A stretch of 64,000 nucleotides of DNA, from positions 4,960,001-5,024,000 of the forward strand of contig NZ_CP088022.1 of NCBI RefSeq assembly GCF_013373795.3, in the 5' to 3' direction. The stretch comes from Bradyrhizobium quebecense. Lineage in GTDB: Bacteria; Pseudomonadota; Alphaproteobacteria; Rhizobiales; Xanthobacteraceae. The notes under the pieces are model-generated. The model saw only the letters and a program-made list of their open reading frames with translations. It made no database searches and had not been told where the DNA came from. Both the position numbers and the translations under genes were made by a program. This document shows positions 62,108 to 64,000 of the stretch, piece after piece. Every line of letters starts with the position of its first letter. Within the stretch, counting starts at the first letter, position 1.

Positions 62108-63383
62108 TCGGGTCGAGCGGATTCGTCCGCTGTAAGCGCACGATCTTACCGACCCGCATCGCACCGACCAGTTCCGCGATGTAGTCGTGAGCTGCTTCGA
62201 ATGCCATCTTGCGGATGATCCACTGTTCGTCGTGATTGTAGACCTGATCGATTCCGCTTGGCTTTCGCCGGACACATAGCCGCTGAATTTCGTTGTCGTA
62301 GCCACAACGTGACATGATGGTACGCAGACTGCGCCTCAAGTCATGCATGGTGAACTTGGCGACACCTGCTTCCTTGACTAACCGGTTGACCATCTTGGTG
62401 AAGCCCGACATCTGTCCACCAGTCTTCGGTGACGGGAAGACATAGTCGGACGTGGCGCGCCGGAAATGCTTCGCGGCCGCGAGTACCTCGTCCACGAGGT
62501 GAGTGCGCGGTACATCGTGGTACAAGCCCATCTTGGTCCACGCCGCATCGAAAGTGATGCGATCATCCATGATATGCTTTTGCCATTCGATCATGGTTGG
62601 CTCACTCCGGCGCGGGCCACCGAGTAGGCACATCCTCGTCAAGAGCCCAAAGGCGCCGAGCTTGCCTGATGCATGCCAGACCTTGATGATTTCTTCATCG
62701 TTCAGTGCACGACCCTTTGTTCGGCGCCCCACCCTCTGCGCACGGGTTTCCTTGGGTTCACGATAGCCAGCCAGCACATTGTAGCCGACGTATCCTTCCC
62801 CAACGCACCATTCGAGGAACGTGTGGGTGTGCTTGCGCAGATCCTTGGCTGCGCCACGCTTGCCGGTCTTGGCCACCCGGTCGACTGCCGCCATGATTTG
62901 CCGCCGCGTCAGGTCCCCAATGCCGCTCTCCGCGTGCTCCTTGAGCCCGCGCCGCAACGCCGACATTGCTGGCTTCCAGTTGACGACCTGACGTCCAGTC
63001 AAGGACGTCTGGTAGGGACCATCTTCGACGATGAGGTCCGCCAGTGTGGTGCGCTGCTTTTCGGCTGCCTGCTGCCGCCTCGGCTCGCGTTTGGCATCGT
63101 TGGGGTCCGTGCCCTTGATGACCTCGCCTGCGGCGATGGTGGCGGCCTTGCGCGCGGCCTTCTCATTATACTTGGGCCACGGGCCGAGGGTCTTGCGCTG
63201 GGTTCCCCTCACCCCCGGTTTGGTGAAGAGATAAACCCAGGTTCGACCACCGGTGGCGCGCATGCGCAGGGCGAGACCGGGCAGCTTGTCGTCGTGGAGA
63301 TAATGCTGCGCCTTGCCGGGCGGCAGCGTAGCGTTGCGGATCACCGTATCGGTGAGCGTCAGCTGGTTCGTCGGCGCGGTCAC
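62052..63383 (-). CDS. Tyrosine integrase of the island
   Basis: A 443-residue phage-type tyrosine recombinase with an N-terminal DUF4102-like arm-binding domain (DKLPGLALRMRATGGRTWVY). In the catalytic domain, Arg258 is in LGGPRRSEP, His347 and Arg350 are in MHDLRRS, and Tyr382 is in IDQVYNHDE. The position usually held by a second His before the Tyr appears to be Arg (VRRKPSG). I chose GTG 63383 (VTAPTNQLTLTD): GGAAGGA lies before it, and the longer start would translate the repeated GTGCCCC sites. It lies about 255 bases from attR and probably mediates insertion into tRNA-Val. Confidence 0.9.
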   Translation of the reverse strand: MTAPTNQLTLTDTVIRNATLPPGKAQHYLHDDKLPGLALRMRATGGRTWVYLFTKPGVRGTQRKTLGPWPKYNEKAARKAATIAAGEVIKGTDPNDAKREPRRQQAAEKQRTTLADLIVEDGPYQTSLTGRQVVNWKPAMSALRRGLKEHAESGIGDLTRRQIMAAVDRVAKTGKRGAAKDLRKHTHTFLEWCVGEGYVGYNVLAGYREPKETRAQRVGRRTKGRALNDEEIIKVWHASGKLGAFGLLTRMCLLGGPRRSEPTMIEWQKHIMDDRITFDAAWTKMGLYHDVPRTHLVDEVLAAAKHFRRATSDYVFPSPKTGGQMSGFTKMVNRLVKEAGVAKFTMHDLRRSLRTIMSRCGYDNEIQRLCVRRKPSGIDQVYNHDEQWIIRKMAFEAAHDYIAELVGAMRVGKIVRLQRTNPLDPIKAELLGRLREHYAAGTV

Positions 63384-63399
63384 GATTCCTTCCCCCAGT

Positions 63400-63513
63400 G
63401 TGCCCCAGGTGTGCCCCACGAGAGGACGATCAACCCCACGCAGAACCAGCTCTCAGACCTTCCCGACATTTTGTACCCCAGGGGAAAATCCGCCGCGGGC
63501 ACAACAGGGGCAC
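63400..63513. promoter_or_regulatory. Candidate integrase arm-type sites, right end
   Basis: GTGCCCC at 63400-63406 and 63411-63417 and GGGGCAC at 63507-63513, all upstream of the integrase GTG start and before attR. The left end of the island carries three copies as well. They may also let the integrase repress its own promoter. Confidence 0.4.
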
Positions 63514-63637
63514 ACAAAATGCAGTTTGGCCGCTTATGGGCTGCTGAGGCCAGAATGACCATAAGCCACTGTACTTAAATGAGTTATATCGACAAAACTA
63601 TGGCCGCACGTGGCCTGCATAGATCTATGGATTGTGG

Positions 63638-63684
63638 TTCACACGGGAGAGGTCCAAGGTTCGATCCCTTGTGCGTCCACCATT
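63638..63684 (+). repeat. attR: 47-bp copy of the tRNA-Val 3' end
   Basis: Identical to 12741-12787, from TTCACACGGG to CCACCATT. The 5' half of the tRNA is absent, so this is the truncated copy left at the far end of the insertion. It fixes the right boundary of the island. Confidence 0.9.
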
Positions 63685-63809
63685 CCCCTTCCTGAACCGC
63701 CGGTGGCGGACGATTGTCGACATTCTGCTGCCCTTCGGGACCGCGCCTCATCAAAAATGTCGAAAACAACCCCATGCAAAGTAGCCGCCGTTCGTCGCGC
63801 CGTTCCGGT

Positions 63810-64000
63810 TCACTGCCGGCGGCGGTTCGGTGCGGATGACGGCTTGGCGGTACGTCGGCCGAGTTCGCCGAGCAGGTCGCGGACCGCGCCGTCGAGTTCG
63901 TCGGGTGGGGTGGCGCGACCGGCCTGCCGCGTGCCGGGCGGCTGTCGCAGGTTACCGGCGGAGATGTCGTCGTTCGCGGCGAGGAGCGCGTCGGCGTCAT
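63810..64000 (-). CDS. Partial gene of unknown function, C-terminus only
   Basis: A minus-strand frame enters from the window edge and ends at a TGA at 63810-63812. The 62 residues include AANDDISAGNLRQPPGTRQA, then DELDGAVRDLLGELGRRT, and end in a basic tail. Third codon positions are almost all G or C, as in the left flank, so it looks like host chromosome. The family is not recognisable from this end. Confidence 0.4.
   Translation of the reverse strand, partial: DADALLAANDDISAGNLRQPPGTRQAGRATPPDELDGAVRDLLGELGRRTAKPSSAPNRRRQ

Larger units (their letters stand above)
12788..63637. mobile_element. Integrated genomic island in tRNA-Val, about 50.8 kb
   Basis: It is bounded by a 47-bp exact direct repeat of the tRNA-Val 3' end. 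A tyrosine integrase gene lies next to the right repeat and a small helix-turn-helix gene beside it. No conjugation, replication or phage structural genes are visible. The cargo is stress, anaerobic-type and central-metabolism genes with many FixK/FNR-like boxes, plus many broken genes and one IS630-family insertion. Codon use looks less strictly GC-ending than in the left flank. It is best described as a non-self-transmissible, partly eroded genomic island. Confidence 0.88.

Noticed and set aside
63584..64000. A 138-codon minus-strand frame containing THKGSNLGPLPCE
   Set aside because: That motif is the translation of the antisense tRNA 3' end at attR; a well-known false ORF. The better frame on this strand ends at 63810.
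1..64000. CRISPR arrays, rRNA genes, phage structural or conjugation genes
   Set aside because: No regularly spaced direct repeats, rRNA sequence, capsid/tail genes or relaxase/type IV secretion genes were seen.

Overview
The window looks like a chromosome segment of a Bradyrhizobium-like alphaproteobacterium (Nitrobacteraceae: Bradyrhizobium, Rhodopseudomonas or a close relative). The reasons are very GC-rich codon use, a ChpT phosphotransferase next to a cheA-cheW-cheY-cheB-cheR operon, an EipA (DUF1134) gene, the GCATGATCCGGAAAAGTGG palindromic repeat of that group, and many FixK/FNR-type operators. The genus is inferred from gene content; no search was run.

Left flank (1-12,710), ordinary chromosome: the end of a DUF350 (YjfL) membrane gene, a Ser/Gly-rich YjfM-like gene, a small secreted-protein gene split by an in-frame TAG, a YjfC-type glutathionylspermidine synthase homologue, the chemotaxis operon on the minus strand, chpT, cysQ, a YHS-domain protein, eipA and a membrane-anchored coiled-coil protein. 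Except for the TAG, these genes are intact.

Genomic island (about 12,788-63,637): it starts at an intact tRNA-Val(CAC) gene (12,711-12,785) and ends at a 47-bp copy of that tRNA's 3' end (63,638-63,684). Just inside the right end are a tyrosine integrase and a small helix-turn-helix protein that may be the excisionase. GGGGCAC/GTGCCCC heptamers occur three times near each end.

The cargo resembles a low-oxygen and stress-survival set. It includes a nitroreductase; an HlyD/RbbA/YhhJ export system; beta-glucosidase, glucokinase, PfkB and PEP synthase; an F1-ATPase epsilon subunit with the zeta inhibitor but no catalytic subunits; MurJ and an L,D-transpeptidase; a diheme cytochrome c; Hsp20, GroEL and FtsH; an isoaspartyl-methyltransferase/erythromycin-esterase fusion; and PHA synthase. 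FixK/FNR-like boxes (TTGAT-N4-ATCAA or one mismatch) lie about 30-70 bp before many of these genes. This suggests that one oxygen-responsive host regulator controls scattered operons. A Crp/Fnr-family gene on the island faces a different perfect palindrome and two DUF1254 genes.

The island is also decaying. All four universal-stress-protein loci, both CBS-domain loci, the FixJ-like receivers, a P-type ATPase, a MacB permease, an SbmA-type transporter, a NifS-like gene and several small genes are truncated or shifted. An IS630-family element sits at 49,427-50,482. The right flank (after 63,684) holds only the C-terminus of one unidentified minus-strand gene.
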